Shown here in pieces: positions 40,501-47,590 of a stretch of 47,590 nucleotides of DNA. The notes under the pieces are model-generated. The model searched no databases and was not told the DNA's origin. It saw nothing but the letters and a program-made list of their open reading frames with translations. A program made the position numbers and the translations under genes. Source of the stretch: Rhodoblastus acidophilus (GTDB lineage Bacteria; Pseudomonadota; Alphaproteobacteria; Rhizobiales; Beijerinckiaceae); the NCBI RefSeq assembly GCF_009720655.1, contig NZ_WNKS01000026.1:1-47590 (forward strand), given 5' to 3'. How positions within the stretch are numbered: the stretch's first letter is position 1; every line of letters starts with the position of its first letter.

Positions 40501-41650
40501 ATTGAGCGTTGCGCCAGCGCGAGAGTTTTTGCAGCGCGCGCGCAAGCGTGTCCTGCTGCTTGGCGAAACAGAAACGGATGTGGCCGCTGAGGTCGCGGTT
40601 TTCGTAAAAGGCCGACAGCGGAATGGCGGCCACCCCGGCTTCCTCCACCATGCGGCGGCAGAAGGCGAGATCGTCGCCGTTTTCGTCGAAGGCGGTGACA
40701 TCGGCCACGGCGAAATAGGTGGCTTGCGCGGGGCGGACGGTGAAGCCGAGTTGGTTCAAGCCTTCGGTCAAAAAATCGCGGCGTGTTCGCAGCGCCTGCT
40801 TCAGGCCGTCAAAATAGGTTTGCGACATGTTCAGCCCCGCCGCCACCGCTGCTTGCAGGGCCGGGGCGGTGGTAAAAGTGACGAACTGGTGGGCGCGGGC
40901 GATGGGGCCGAGCAGTTTGGCGTCCGCCATGACATAGCCGACTTTCCAGCCGGTGACGGAAAAGCTCTTGCCCGCCGAACCGATGCGGGCGACGCGGTCG
41001 CGCACGTCGGGGAAGCTGAACAGGCTTTTGTGTTCGCCTTCAAAAACCAGATGCTCGTAGACCTCGTCGCAAATGGCGAGCAGGTCGTGCTTGAGCATGA
41101 GATCGGCGAGGAAGCGGAGTTCTGAATCGTCGAAAACTTTGCCGATGGGGTTCATCGGCGTGTTGACGACCAGCGCGCGGGTGCGCGGTGTGATCGCTTT
41201 CGAAACCTGCTCGAAGGGCAGGCGCCAGTCGGGCGGGGTCAGTTTGACCGCGACCGGGACCGCGCCGCCGCGCCGGATAATCGGCGCGTAGGAATCGTAA
41301 ACCGGCTCGAACACGATGACTTCGTCGCCGGGATTGAGCAGGGCGAGAAAACAATCCGACAGCGCTTCGGTCGCGCCGGAGGTGATCATCACGTTCTCGG
41401 CTTCGGCGTCGAGGCCGAAAAAACGGCAGGCGTTGTCGGCCACCGCTTGTCGCAGCGCCGGCAAGCCCATCATCGGCGGGTATTGGTGCGGTCCGTCGCG
41501 CAGGGCCTTGATCGCCGCCTCGATCAGTTCGGGGGGCTCCAGCCCTTCCGGAAAACCCTGACCGAGGTTTTCCGCTCCTTTTTCCCGCGCCAGCGTCGAC
41601 ATGATCTCGAAGATCGAGGTTTGGACCTGGGAAAAAGTGGCGTTGGCCAT
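40499..41650 (-). CDS. Class I/II PLP aminotransferase
   Basis: A 383-residue fold-type I aminotransferase. The PLP lysine is in SAGKSFSVTGWKVGY; other motifs are NLGQGFPE, ITSGATEAL, NTPMNPIGKVF, CDEVYEHLVF and the substrate-binding arginine in IRFCFAK. Best fits are methionine/kynurenine-type aminotransferases or a DapC-like role; substrate cannot be decided. Its start lies 1 base before the purK stop, so they are adjacent in one leftward unit. Confidence 0.88.
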   Translation of the reverse strand: MANATFSQVQTSIFEIMSTLAREKGAENLGQGFPEGLEPPELIEAAIKALRDGPHQYPPMMGLPALRQAVADNACRFFGLDAEAENVMITSGATEALSDCFLALLNPGDEVIVFEPVYDSYAPIIRRGGAVPVAVKLTPPDWRLPFEQVSKAITPRTRALVVNTPMNPIGKVFDDSELRFLADLMLKHDLLAICDEVYEHLVFEGEHKSLFSFPDVRDRVARIGSAGKSFSVTGWKVGYVMADAKLLGPIARAHQFVTFTTAPALQAAVAAGLNMSQTYFDGLKQALRTRRDFLTEGLNQLGFTVRPAQATYFAVADVTAFDENGDDLAFCRRMVEEAGVAAIPLSAFYENRDLSGHIRFCFAKQQDTLARALQKLSRWRNAQ

Positions 41651-41651
41651 G

Positions 41652-42725
41652 TCAGGCTTTCAGGAAGGTGACATGGCCCATTTTTCTGCCGGGGCGCGCT
41701 TCGCTCTTGCCGTAGAGATGCAGGCAGGCGCCGGGCTGGCGCAGCAATTCCCGCCAATCGTTGATGTCGTCGCCGATCAGGTTGCGCATCACCACGGGGC
41801 CGTGGGCGCGCGTTGATCCCAGCGGAAAGCCGCAGACGGCGCGGATGTGCTGCTCGAATTGCGAGGTCACCGAACCGTCGAGGGTCCAGTGGCCGGAATT
41901 GTGCACGCGCGGCGCGATTTCGTTGACGACAAGGGTCTGGCCGACCAGAAACATCTCGACCGCGAGGACGCCGACGTAGTCGAGGGCTTCCGCGATTTTT
42001 TGCGCTTTTTCCGCCGCGCGGCGGAGCAGGTCGGGCGACATGCGCGCGGGCACCGTCGTCGTGTCGAGGATGTGGTTGTCATGGACGTTTTCGCCGACGT
42101 CCCAGGCCAAAAATTCGCCGTCGAGACCGCGCGCCGCCACCACCGAGACTTCCATGGCGAAGGGGACAAAACCTTCGAGGATCGAGGGCTGATTGCCGAG
42201 CGAGCGGAAGGCGACGGCGAGGTCCGCGCCCTCCTTGATCGTGGTCTGGCCCTTGCCGTCATAGCCGAAGCGGCGCGTCTTCAGGATCGACGGGCGGCCG
42301 ATGCGGCCGACGGCGCGGGCGAGCGCGCCGGCGTCGTCGACCTGCGCATAGGGCGCGACGCCGATGCCGAGTTTTGAAATAAAATCCTTTTCGACCAGTC
42401 GGTCCTGGGTCAGCGCCAGCACGCGCGGCGAGGGGCGCACCGGCTTCAGTTTTTGCAGGAATTCCGCCGTCGCGGCGGGAATGTTTTCGAATTCGTAGGT
42501 GATGACGTCGACGCTCGCGGCGAAGCGGGCAAGTGCGGGCTCGTCGTCATAGGGCGCGATGGTGAATTGGGCGGCGACTTCAAACGCCGGCTCGCCCTCG
42601 CCGGGCGAAAAAATGTGACAGGACAGGCCGAGGCGCGCGGCGGCCAGCGCCAGCATCCGGCCGAGCTGGCCGCCGCCGATGATGCCGATCCTCGCGCCGG
42701 GCGCAAGCGCCCTGTCCTTGGTCAT
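41652..42725 (-). CDS. purK: N5-carboxyaminoimidazole ribonucleotide synthase PurK
   Basis: A 357-residue ATP-grasp enzyme converting AIR, ATP and bicarbonate to N5-CAIR in purine synthesis. It starts GARIGIIGGGQLGRMLALAA and contains the ATP-grasp segments ILKTRRFGYDGKGQ and VEMFLVGQTLVVNEIAPRVHNSGHWT. It follows purE by 30 bases. Confidence 0.96.
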   Translation of the reverse strand: MTKDRALAPGARIGIIGGGQLGRMLALAAARLGLSCHIFSPGEGEPAFEVAAQFTIAPYDDEPALARFAASVDVITYEFENIPAATAEFLQKLKPVRPSPRVLALTQDRLVEKDFISKLGIGVAPYAQVDDAGALARAVGRIGRPSILKTRRFGYDGKGQTTIKEGADLAVAFRSLGNQPSILEGFVPFAMEVSVVAARGLDGEFLAWDVGENVHDNHILDTTTVPARMSPDLLRRAAEKAQKIAEALDYVGVLAVEMFLVGQTLVVNEIAPRVHNSGHWTLDGSVTSQFEQHIRAVCGFPLGSTRAHGPVVMRNLIGDDINDWRELLRQPGACLHLYGKSEARPGRKMGHVTFLKA

Positions 42726-42755
42726 TGGAGGCGCTCCGCGGGGGCCGACGCCCGT

Positions 42756-43247
42756 TCAGTCATGCGGCCGCTCCGCAACCTTTTCCGTCTGGCGCTCGCG
42801 AAAAGCGTCGAGCCGTTTTTCCAGCGCCGGGTCGGCCAGCGCCAATATGGAGGCGGCGAGCAGGGCGGCGTTGATCGCCCCGGCCTTGCCGATCGCCAGC
42901 GTGCCCACGGGGATGCCGGCGGGCATCTGCACGATGGACAACAGCGAGTCCTTGCCCGAAAGCGCCTTGGATTCGACGGGGACGCCCAAAACGGGCAGGG
43001 AGGTCATGGCCGCGGTCATGCCCGGCAGATGCGCGGCGCCGCCGGCCCCGGCGATGATCACCTTGAAGCCGGCGTCTCGCGCCCCCTTGGCGAAGGCCAC
43101 GAGACGGTCGGGCGTGCGATGCGCCGAGACGATGCGCGCGTCCGAGGCAACGCCGAGCTCTTCGAGGGTTTCCGCGGCATGACGCATGGTCGACCAATCG
43201 GACTGGCTGCCCATGATGATGGCGACGGGGGGTTGGGAATTCGACAC
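42756..43247 (-). CDS. purE: N5-CAIR mutase PurE
   Basis: A 163-residue PurE (class I) that converts N5-CAIR to CAIR. Diagnostic segments: [40 protein letters not shown] and [12 protein letters not shown]. First gene of purEK; the pair is normal for bacteria. Confidence 0.96.
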   Translation of the reverse strand: MSNSQPPVAIIMGSQSDWSTMRHAAETLEELGVASDARIVSAHRTPDRLVAFAKGARDAGFKVIIAGAGGAAHLPGMTAAMTSLPVLGVPVESKALSGKDSLLSIVQMPAGIPVGTLAIGKAGAINAALLAASILALADPALEKRLDAFRERQTEKVAERPHD

Positions 43248-43320
43248 GGGAAATCGTTCCGGAAAAGCGAAGCCGTCCTCCTATAGCGCCGCGCCGCGAA
43301 GGCAAAGCGAAATATGAGTT

Positions 43321-43539
43321 TTAGGCGATAATATCCGGCGTCAGCGCGTCTTCAAGGAAGCTGATGCGGTCGCGAAGGGCCAGCTTGCGCTTTTTCAAAC
43401 GTTGCAATTGCAACCTGTCGTAGGCGCCAACGGCGGTCAACGCCTCGATGGCGGCGTCGAGATCGCGGTGTTCTTCCCGCAATCGCTCCAGTTCGGCAAT
43501 GAATTCGGCCTGCTCTTCGTCACTCATGTCTTTGGTCAT
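43321..43539 (-). CDS. YdcH-like protein (DUF465)
   Basis: A 72-residue helical protein with a DUF465/YdcH pattern (IAELERLREEHRDLDAAIEAL, DRLQLQRLKKRKLALRDRISFLED). The frame is open to 43707, but the preceding 56 residues lack the family pattern; the chosen ATG matches the usual family length. Function is unknown. It diverges from a second YdcH-like gene. Confidence 0.78.
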   Translation of the reverse strand: MTKDMSDEEQAEFIAELERLREEHRDLDAAIEALTAVGAYDRLQLQRLKKRKLALRDRISFLEDALTPDIIA

Positions 43540-43741
43540 CGACCGATCTGCCGCCCGTTCCATCCACCGCCTTGCGGCGCGGATTATGGGCGCATGCGCC
43601 GTCAAGGGCAAGATCAATGATGCGGCCTTGGCGTCGCGCTCAAGCTCATCCCAATAGCTTGAGCCATGCTGCGAATTACCACTTGCAGTCGGTGACAGGC
43701 GTGTCATGATTCAGTCGTCAAAACATCGACAGGAGTTGTGC

Positions 43742-43930
43742 ATGTCCATGCAAGCCCATCTCGCCGAACTCGAGCGCCGGCATCAGGCGCTGCAACGGGA
43801 AATCGAGAAGGAAGAGACGCTCCCCGGAACGGACGATCTTAAATTGCACGAACTCAAGCGACGCAAGCTTCAACTCAAGGACGAAATAGCCCGCCTAAAA
43901 GGTGAAAAGGTCGACGCCACGGTCCATTGA
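43742..43930 (+). CDS. YdcH-like protein (DUF465), second copy
   Basis: A 62-residue helical protein (HLAELERRHQALQREIEKEE, LKLHELKRRKLQLKDEIARLK) with the same DUF465 pattern as the divergent gene. Shine-Dalgarno AGGAGTTG precedes the ATG. Function is unknown. A clear terminator follows. Confidence 0.82.
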   Translation: MSMQAHLAELERRHQALQREIEKEETLPGTDDLKLHELKRRKLQLKDEIARLKGEKVDATVH

Positions 43931-43948
43931 ACTCCGTTGTCGGCAACT

Positions 43949-43979
43949 GAAATCCCCGCCTCTCCGGCGGGGATTTTCA
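43949..43979 (+). terminator. Rho-independent terminator after the YdcH-like gene
   Basis: AATCCCCGCC (43951-43960) pairs with GGCGGGGATT (43966-43975), 5-base loop, followed by TTTCATTT. A smaller GCCGCGTGCGGC hairpin with TTTTC follows and may back it up. Confidence 0.8.
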
Positions 43980-44208
43980 TTTGGACGCACACCGCCGCGT
44001 GCGGCGGCTTTTCGCTTTGCGGGCCGCGTTCGTTCCGTCCTTCACCTGTTGAAGCGATGTCCCGGCGGAGCGCCCGGGCATGACGGCCTGGGCTCTCGAC
44101 CCGCCCGCCATTAGCCTAAGGTTGAGCGGGGGCCGTTCTGGACTTCCGCGGCGCGGCGTCGCACTTTCCGCGCGACACGTTCGGCCAAAAAACACGGGGA
44201 GGGAGCCC

Positions 44209-46113
44209 ATGGCGAGCCAATATCACGACGTCTATGCCCACTGGAAAGACAAGCCGTTCGAATTCTGGGGCGAAGCCGCCAAGGCGGTGGACTGGATCAA
44301 GGCGCCGCAGACGGTGTTCGATCCGAACGCTGGGGTTTACGGCCGCTGGTTTCCGGACGGCACGCTCAACACCTGCTACAACGCCATCGACCGCCATGTG
44401 AACAACGGCCGCGCCGAGCAGGCGGCGCTGATCTATGACAGCCCCGTCACCGGCATCAAGCGCACCTACACCTACGCCGAACTGCTGGCCGAGGTGAACG
44501 CGGTCGCCGCGGTTCTGAAGGATTTCGGCGTCGGCAAGGGCGACCGCGTGCTGGCCTATATGCCGATGATCCCCGAAGCGGTGATCGGCGTGCTCGCCTG
44601 CGCCCGTATCGGCGCCATTCACTCGGTCGTGTTCGGCGGTTTCGCGGCCAAGGAGCTCGCGACCCGCATCAACGATTCCGAACCCAAGGTGATCCTCACC
44701 GCCTCCTGCGGCATCGAGCCGAACCGGGTGGTGAAGTACAAGCCGCTGCTCGACGAGGCCATCAGCCTCGCCGCCGTCAAGCCGGAAAAGGTTTTGTTGC
44801 TGCAGCGCCCGCAGGCCGTGGCCGATATGATCCCCGGCCGCGATTTCAACTGGGCCGATCTCGTCGTCGCCGCCATGGCGGAGCGCCGCACCGTCGCGCC
44901 CGTGGAAATGAAGGCGACCGACCCACTTTACATCCTCTACACCTCCGGCACCACCGGCATTCCCAAGGGCGTGGTGCGCGACAACGGCGGTCACGCCGTC
45001 GCCATGATGTGGACGATGAAAAACCTCTACGGCATCGAGCCGGGCGAGGTCTTTTGGGCGGCTTCCGACGTCGGTTGGGTGGTCGGCCACTCCTACATCA
45101 TCTACGCCCAGCTGCTCTATGGCGCGACGACCGTCGTCTATGAGGGCAAGCCGATCGGCACGCCCGACGCCGGCGCGTTCTGGCGCATGATCGAGGAATA
45201 TAACATCGCCGCGCTGTTCACCGCGCCCACGGCCTTCCGCGCCGTGCGCAAGGAGGACCCGAACGCCGAACACCTCAAGCGCTACAATGTGAAGAAAAGC
45301 CTGCGCACCCTGTTTTTGGCCGGCGAGCGCGCCGACCCCGATACGGTGGCCTGGGCCGAGCAAATCCTTGGCGTTCCCGTCATCGACCACTGGTGGCAGA
45401 CCGAAACCGGCTGGGCCATCGCCGGCAACCCCATCGGCCTCGGCGCGCTGCCGGTCAAGCATGGCTCGCCGACCGTCGCCATGCCCGGCTATGACGTGCA
45501 GATCGTCGACGAGGCCTGTCATCCCGTGCCCGCCGGCAAGATGGGCTCCATTGTCGTGAAACTGCCGCTGCCTCCCGGCAACCTGCCGACCCTGTGGCAG
45601 CAGGACGAGCGGATGAAGGAAAGCTACCTCACCGACTTCCCCGGCTTCTACAAGACCGCGGACGCCGGATTTATTGACGAGGAGGGCTATCTCTACATCA
45701 TGGGCCGCACCGACGACATCATCAACGTCGCCGGCCACCGCCTCTCGACCGGCGGCATGGAGGAAGTTTTGGCCTCGCATCCGGATGTCGCGGAATGCGC
45801 GGTGATCGGCGTCAAGGATGAACTCAAGGGCGAGCAGCCCTGCGGCTTCATCGTGCTGAAATCGGGCGTCTCCCGCTCGCCGATGGACATCGAGCAGGAG
45901 ATAGTAAAACTGGTGCGCGACAAGATCGGCCCCGTCGCCGCCTTCAAGATCGCCATCACCGTGAACCGCCTGCCGAAGACGCGTTCGGGCAAAATCCTGC
46001 GCGGCACGATGAAGAAGATCGCCGACCACGATCCCTGGACCATGCCCGCCACCATCGACGATCCCGCCATCATGGACGAGATCATGGCGGCGCTGGAAAA
46101 CAAGGGGGTGTAA
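44209..46113 (+). CDS. prpE: Propionyl-CoA synthetase (PrpE-like)
   Basis: A 634-residue acyl-CoA synthetase that activates propionate (possibly acetate) to the CoA ester. The AMP-binding motif is YTSGTTGIPKGVV; other motifs are WWQTETGWAIAGNP, GRTDDIINVAGHRLSTGGMEE and the regulatory lysine in TRSGKILRGTMKKIA. Length and the start segment YHDVYAHWKDKPFEFWGEAAK favour PrpE over Acs. The ATG follows GGGGAGGGAG; an earlier in-frame start has a non-coding look. Confidence 0.92.
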   Translation: MASQYHDVYAHWKDKPFEFWGEAAKAVDWIKAPQTVFDPNAGVYGRWFPDGTLNTCYNAIDRHVNNGRAEQAALIYDSPVTGIKRTYTYAELLAEVNAVAAVLKDFGVGKGDRVLAYMPMIPEAVIGVLACARIGAIHSVVFGGFAAKELATRINDSEPKVILTASCGIEPNRVVKYKPLLDEAISLAAVKPEKVLLLQRPQAVADMIPGRDFNWADLVVAAMAERRTVAPVEMKATDPLYILYTSGTTGIPKGVVRDNGGHAVAMMWTMKNLYGIEPGEVFWAASDVGWVVGHSYIIYAQLLYGATTVVYEGKPIGTPDAGAFWRMIEEYNIAALFTAPTAFRAVRKEDPNAEHLKRYNVKKSLRTLFLAGERADPDTVAWAEQILGVPVIDHWWQTETGWAIAGNPIGLGALPVKHGSPTVAMPGYDVQIVDEACHPVPAGKMGSIVVKLPLPPGNLPTLWQQDERMKESYLTDFPGFYKTADAGFIDEEGYLYIMGRTDDIINVAGHRLSTGGMEEVLASHPDVAECAVIGVKDELKGEQPCGFIVLKSGVSRSPMDIEQEIVKLVRDKIGPVAAFKIAITVNRLPKTRSGKILRGTMKKIADHDPWTMPATIDDPAIMDEIMAALENKGV

Positions 46114-46125
46114 TTCAAAAGGGCG

Positions 46126-46156
46126 GCGCGCGGTCAAAAGGCCGCGCGCTGTTTTT
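46126..46156 (+). terminator. Rho-independent terminator of prpE
   Basis: GCGCGCGG (46126-46133) pairs with CCGCGCGC (46142-46149), followed by TGTTTTTAATT. Confidence 0.85.
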
Positions 46157-46218
46157 AATTATGAAATTGGCCTGACCGCCGTCGCGCGCTATCTTCGCGC
46201 CCCAACAGGAGCGCGCCC

Positions 46219-46755
46219 ATGCAAATTCACCTCGTTCTGACCGCGATCGGCCCGGACCGTCCCGGCCTGGTGCGCGCGGTTTCCGACACCATCGCCGACG
46301 GCGGCGGCAATTGGCTCGACACCCGCATGGCCAGCCTCTCCGGCCAGTTCGCCGGCATGGTGCTGGTCGCCATCGACGCCGAAAAAGCCGACGCGCTGAT
46401 CGCCTCCCTGCGCGCGCTGGATTCCCAGGGGTTGCGCATCATCGTGCAGCGCTCCGACGCCCATCCCCCGGTGGTCGGGCGCACGGTGCGGCTCGAAACC
46501 ATCGGCCTCGACCGGCCCGGCATCATCCGCGACATCTCCCATGTGCTCGCCGAGGCGCATGTCAGCATCATCGAACTGGAGAGCGAGCTGGCGAGCGGCG
46601 CCTTTTCGGGCGAAGCCATGTTCAAGGCCCGCGCGCGGCTGCTGCTGCCCGAGGGGCTCAGCTTGGTCAACCTGTGCCAGGCGCTCGAAGACATCGCCGG
46701 CGAGTTGATGGTCGATCTCACGCTGGACGAAGCCGCCGAGGCGGTTCACGTGTGA
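46219..46755 (+). CDS. Double ACT-domain protein (GcvR-like)
   Basis: A 178-residue protein with two ACT domains: the first starts IHLVLTAIGPDRPGLVRAVSDTIADGGGNW, the second VRLETIGLDRPGIIRDISHVLAEAHVSIIEL. ACT domains bind amino acids and regulate partners; glycine-cleavage regulator GcvR has this layout. The target here is unknown. GGAGCGCGCCC precedes the ATG. Confidence 0.85.
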   Translation: MQIHLVLTAIGPDRPGLVRAVSDTIADGGGNWLDTRMASLSGQFAGMVLVAIDAEKADALIASLRALDSQGLRIIVQRSDAHPPVVGRTVRLETIGLDRPGIIRDISHVLAEAHVSIIELESELASGAFSGEAMFKARARLLLPEGLSLVNLCQALEDIAGELMVDLTLDEAAEAVHV

Positions 46756-46781
46756 AGGGGGCGCTGAAAAAGCCGTGGCCC

Positions 46782-46830
46782 GCCCTCGTGGTTCGAGACG
46801 GAGGCTCCGCCTCCTCCTCACCATGAGGGC
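46782..46830. repeat. 49-bp palindromic intergenic repeat, copy 2
   Basis: Same 49-base length and ends as copy 1 (13582). It shares an extended left flank (GCTGAAAAAGCC, then TGG and CCGCCCTCG) with copy 3, so about 69 bases are homologous between them. The 150 bases after it, up to the next gene, hold nothing I recognise. Confidence 0.75.
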
Positions 46831-46983
46831 TACTTTATTGTGGGCGCAAACATTTTTTGGGGCGTGGGTGTGGGTTTACTGTCTGTTAGGCATAAAATCC
46901 AAGATGTCCTCAAGCATAATCATCGTTAATCCTTTGGACAGCGCCGCCGCCTAACGTCCTTCCATCGATGGGAAGGATAGACC

Positions 46984-47445
46984 ATGACCTCCGGCACGCT
47001 CATTGCTCTCGACCTCGCGCCGCAGATTTGTGCGGCCATCTCCCGGCGCGGCCAAATCCTGGCCGACGACGTCGGCATGCTCTCCAATCTGCCCAAACTG
47101 GACAGCGCCCTGACCGACAGCGAGATCGACGCGCTCGGCGCGCTGGCGCGCGCGCGCCTGCCCGCCTGTCCCGATTGGGGCAGGTTCTTCGCGGAAAAAG
47201 TCGGCGGCTGGTATCTCCAGGATTTCGCCGGCCGGACCCCAAGCCTGGAGCAGGCGCACTGGCTGATCGACTATCTCGGCGGCGAAGGCGCGGACCTCAC
47301 CACCGCGCAATTCCGCCTGCTGATGCAGGTCCTCGAAAATCTCGAAACCTGCCCGGACGAACTGCTCGCTTTCGCCCGCGCCTGTCTGGTGCGCGCCATG
47401 GGCGCCGAAATCGAGGCGCGCCGGCCCCAGGCCGGCAGGGCCTGA
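46984..47445 (+). CDS. Hypothetical protein, 153 residues
   Basis: A soluble protein starting MTSGTLIALDLAPQICAAISRRGQ, with DWGRFFAEKVGGWYLQDFAGRTPSLEQAHWLIDYLGG and a helical C-terminus. I do not recognise it. A weak AAGG lies upstream of the ATG. It is flanked by two copies of the 49-bp repeat. Confidence 0.65.
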   Translation: MTSGTLIALDLAPQICAAISRRGQILADDVGMLSNLPKLDSALTDSEIDALGALARARLPACPDWGRFFAEKVGGWYLQDFAGRTPSLEQAHWLIDYLGGEGADLTTAQFRLLMQVLENLETCPDELLAFARACLVRAMGAEIEARRPQAGRA

Positions 47446-47467
47446 GCGGCTGAAAAAGCCTTGGACC

Positions 47468-47516
47468 GCCCTCGTCCTTCTAGACGCGCCTTTCAGGCGC
47501 TCCTCAGGATGAGGGC
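47468..47516. repeat. 49-bp palindromic intergenic repeat, copy 3
   Basis: Same length and ends as copies 1 and 2, with a GCGCCTTTCAGGCGC centre. The last 74 bases of the window after it show no gene. Confidence 0.75.
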
Positions 47517-47590
47517 TGATACCAAGTCTCCGAGAGACTGACTCGGCGGCGGATTCCCGAATCGGCTTTTGTTTGATTCAACAGGCGAAC

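Noticed and set aside
43540-43707. Longer start for the minus-strand YdcH-like gene
   Set aside because: The extra 56 residues do not continue the helical family pattern and exceed the usual family length.
44116-46137. 673-residue ORF antisense to prpE
   Set aside because: Shadow frame; His/Gly/Arg/Asp-rich with no motif.

Overview
The window is GC-rich DNA from a nitrogen-fixing alphaproteobacterium, most likely Hyphomicrobiales. Codon use, Rhizobiales-type palindromic repeats and the succinate dehydrogenase/PurEK/PrpE background support this. A methanotroph or relative of the Methylocystaceae/Beijerinckiaceae is a reasonable guess, but no methane oxidation gene is present. About 36 kb is a nitrogenase (nif) island; the last 11 kb is ordinary housekeeping sequence.

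Left to right: the 3' end of nifH, then nifD and nifK, closed by a strong terminator (1-3.7 kb). Next comes a vapBC toxin-antitoxin pair and a corA-type transporter on the opposite strand (3.8-5.5 kb). The cofactor-assembly operon nifE-nifN-nifX-DUF269-DUF683-fdxB-nifQ follows (5.6-10.8 kb). A mixed segment (10.8-16.1 kb) holds two membrane proteins, a threonine aldolase-like enzyme, a small Rieske protein, an unknown protein and an AAA+ ATPase. Then come an IscA-like gene, an Nfu-like gene, cysE (nifP) and nifW (16.2-18.0 kb); a ferredoxin, nifT and a SIR2-like gene (18.1-19.5 kb); and a long operon nifB-ferredoxin-hesB-TPR-LRV/FeS-nifZ-nifZ2-small protein-DegT-like (19.8-25.4 kb). A [2Fe-2S] ferredoxin, a small ORF, an AT-richer foreign-looking gene and sufE follow (25.5-28.1 kb). 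A second Rieske protein heads a cluster with two truncated haemoglobins and a decayed duplicate of an 88-residue protein (28.2-29.9 kb). After an outer-membrane protein and a CopC-like protein, the leftward operon iscA-nifS-nifV-two small ORFs closes the nif island (31.3-34.6 kb).

The remainder holds a small membrane protein behind two FNR/FixK boxes, a PHB-depolymerase-like protein, sdhCDAB, an aminotransferase, purEK, two YdcH-like proteins, a propionyl-CoA synthetase, a double-ACT protein and an unknown ORF.

Regulation is readable. Sigma-54 (-24/-12) promoters with exact spacing precede nifE, the 16.2-kb IscA gene, the 18.1-kb ferredoxin, nifB, the Rieske/globin cluster and, on the minus strand, iscA-nifS-nifV. 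Perfect NifA sites (TGT-N10-ACA) precede the IscA gene, nifB (two sites) and the Rieske/globin cluster. The nif genes thus form several NifA/RpoN units covering structural proteins, FeMo-co synthesis (B, E, N, X, Q, V), Fe-S supply (S, U-like, IscA, SufE, CysE), electron carriers and protective or accessory proteins (W, Z, T, Rieske, globins). nifA itself is not in the window. The most interesting items are the NifA-controlled Rieske/globin cluster, the DegT-fold protein lacking its PLP lysine, and the AAA+ ATPase/unknown pair.
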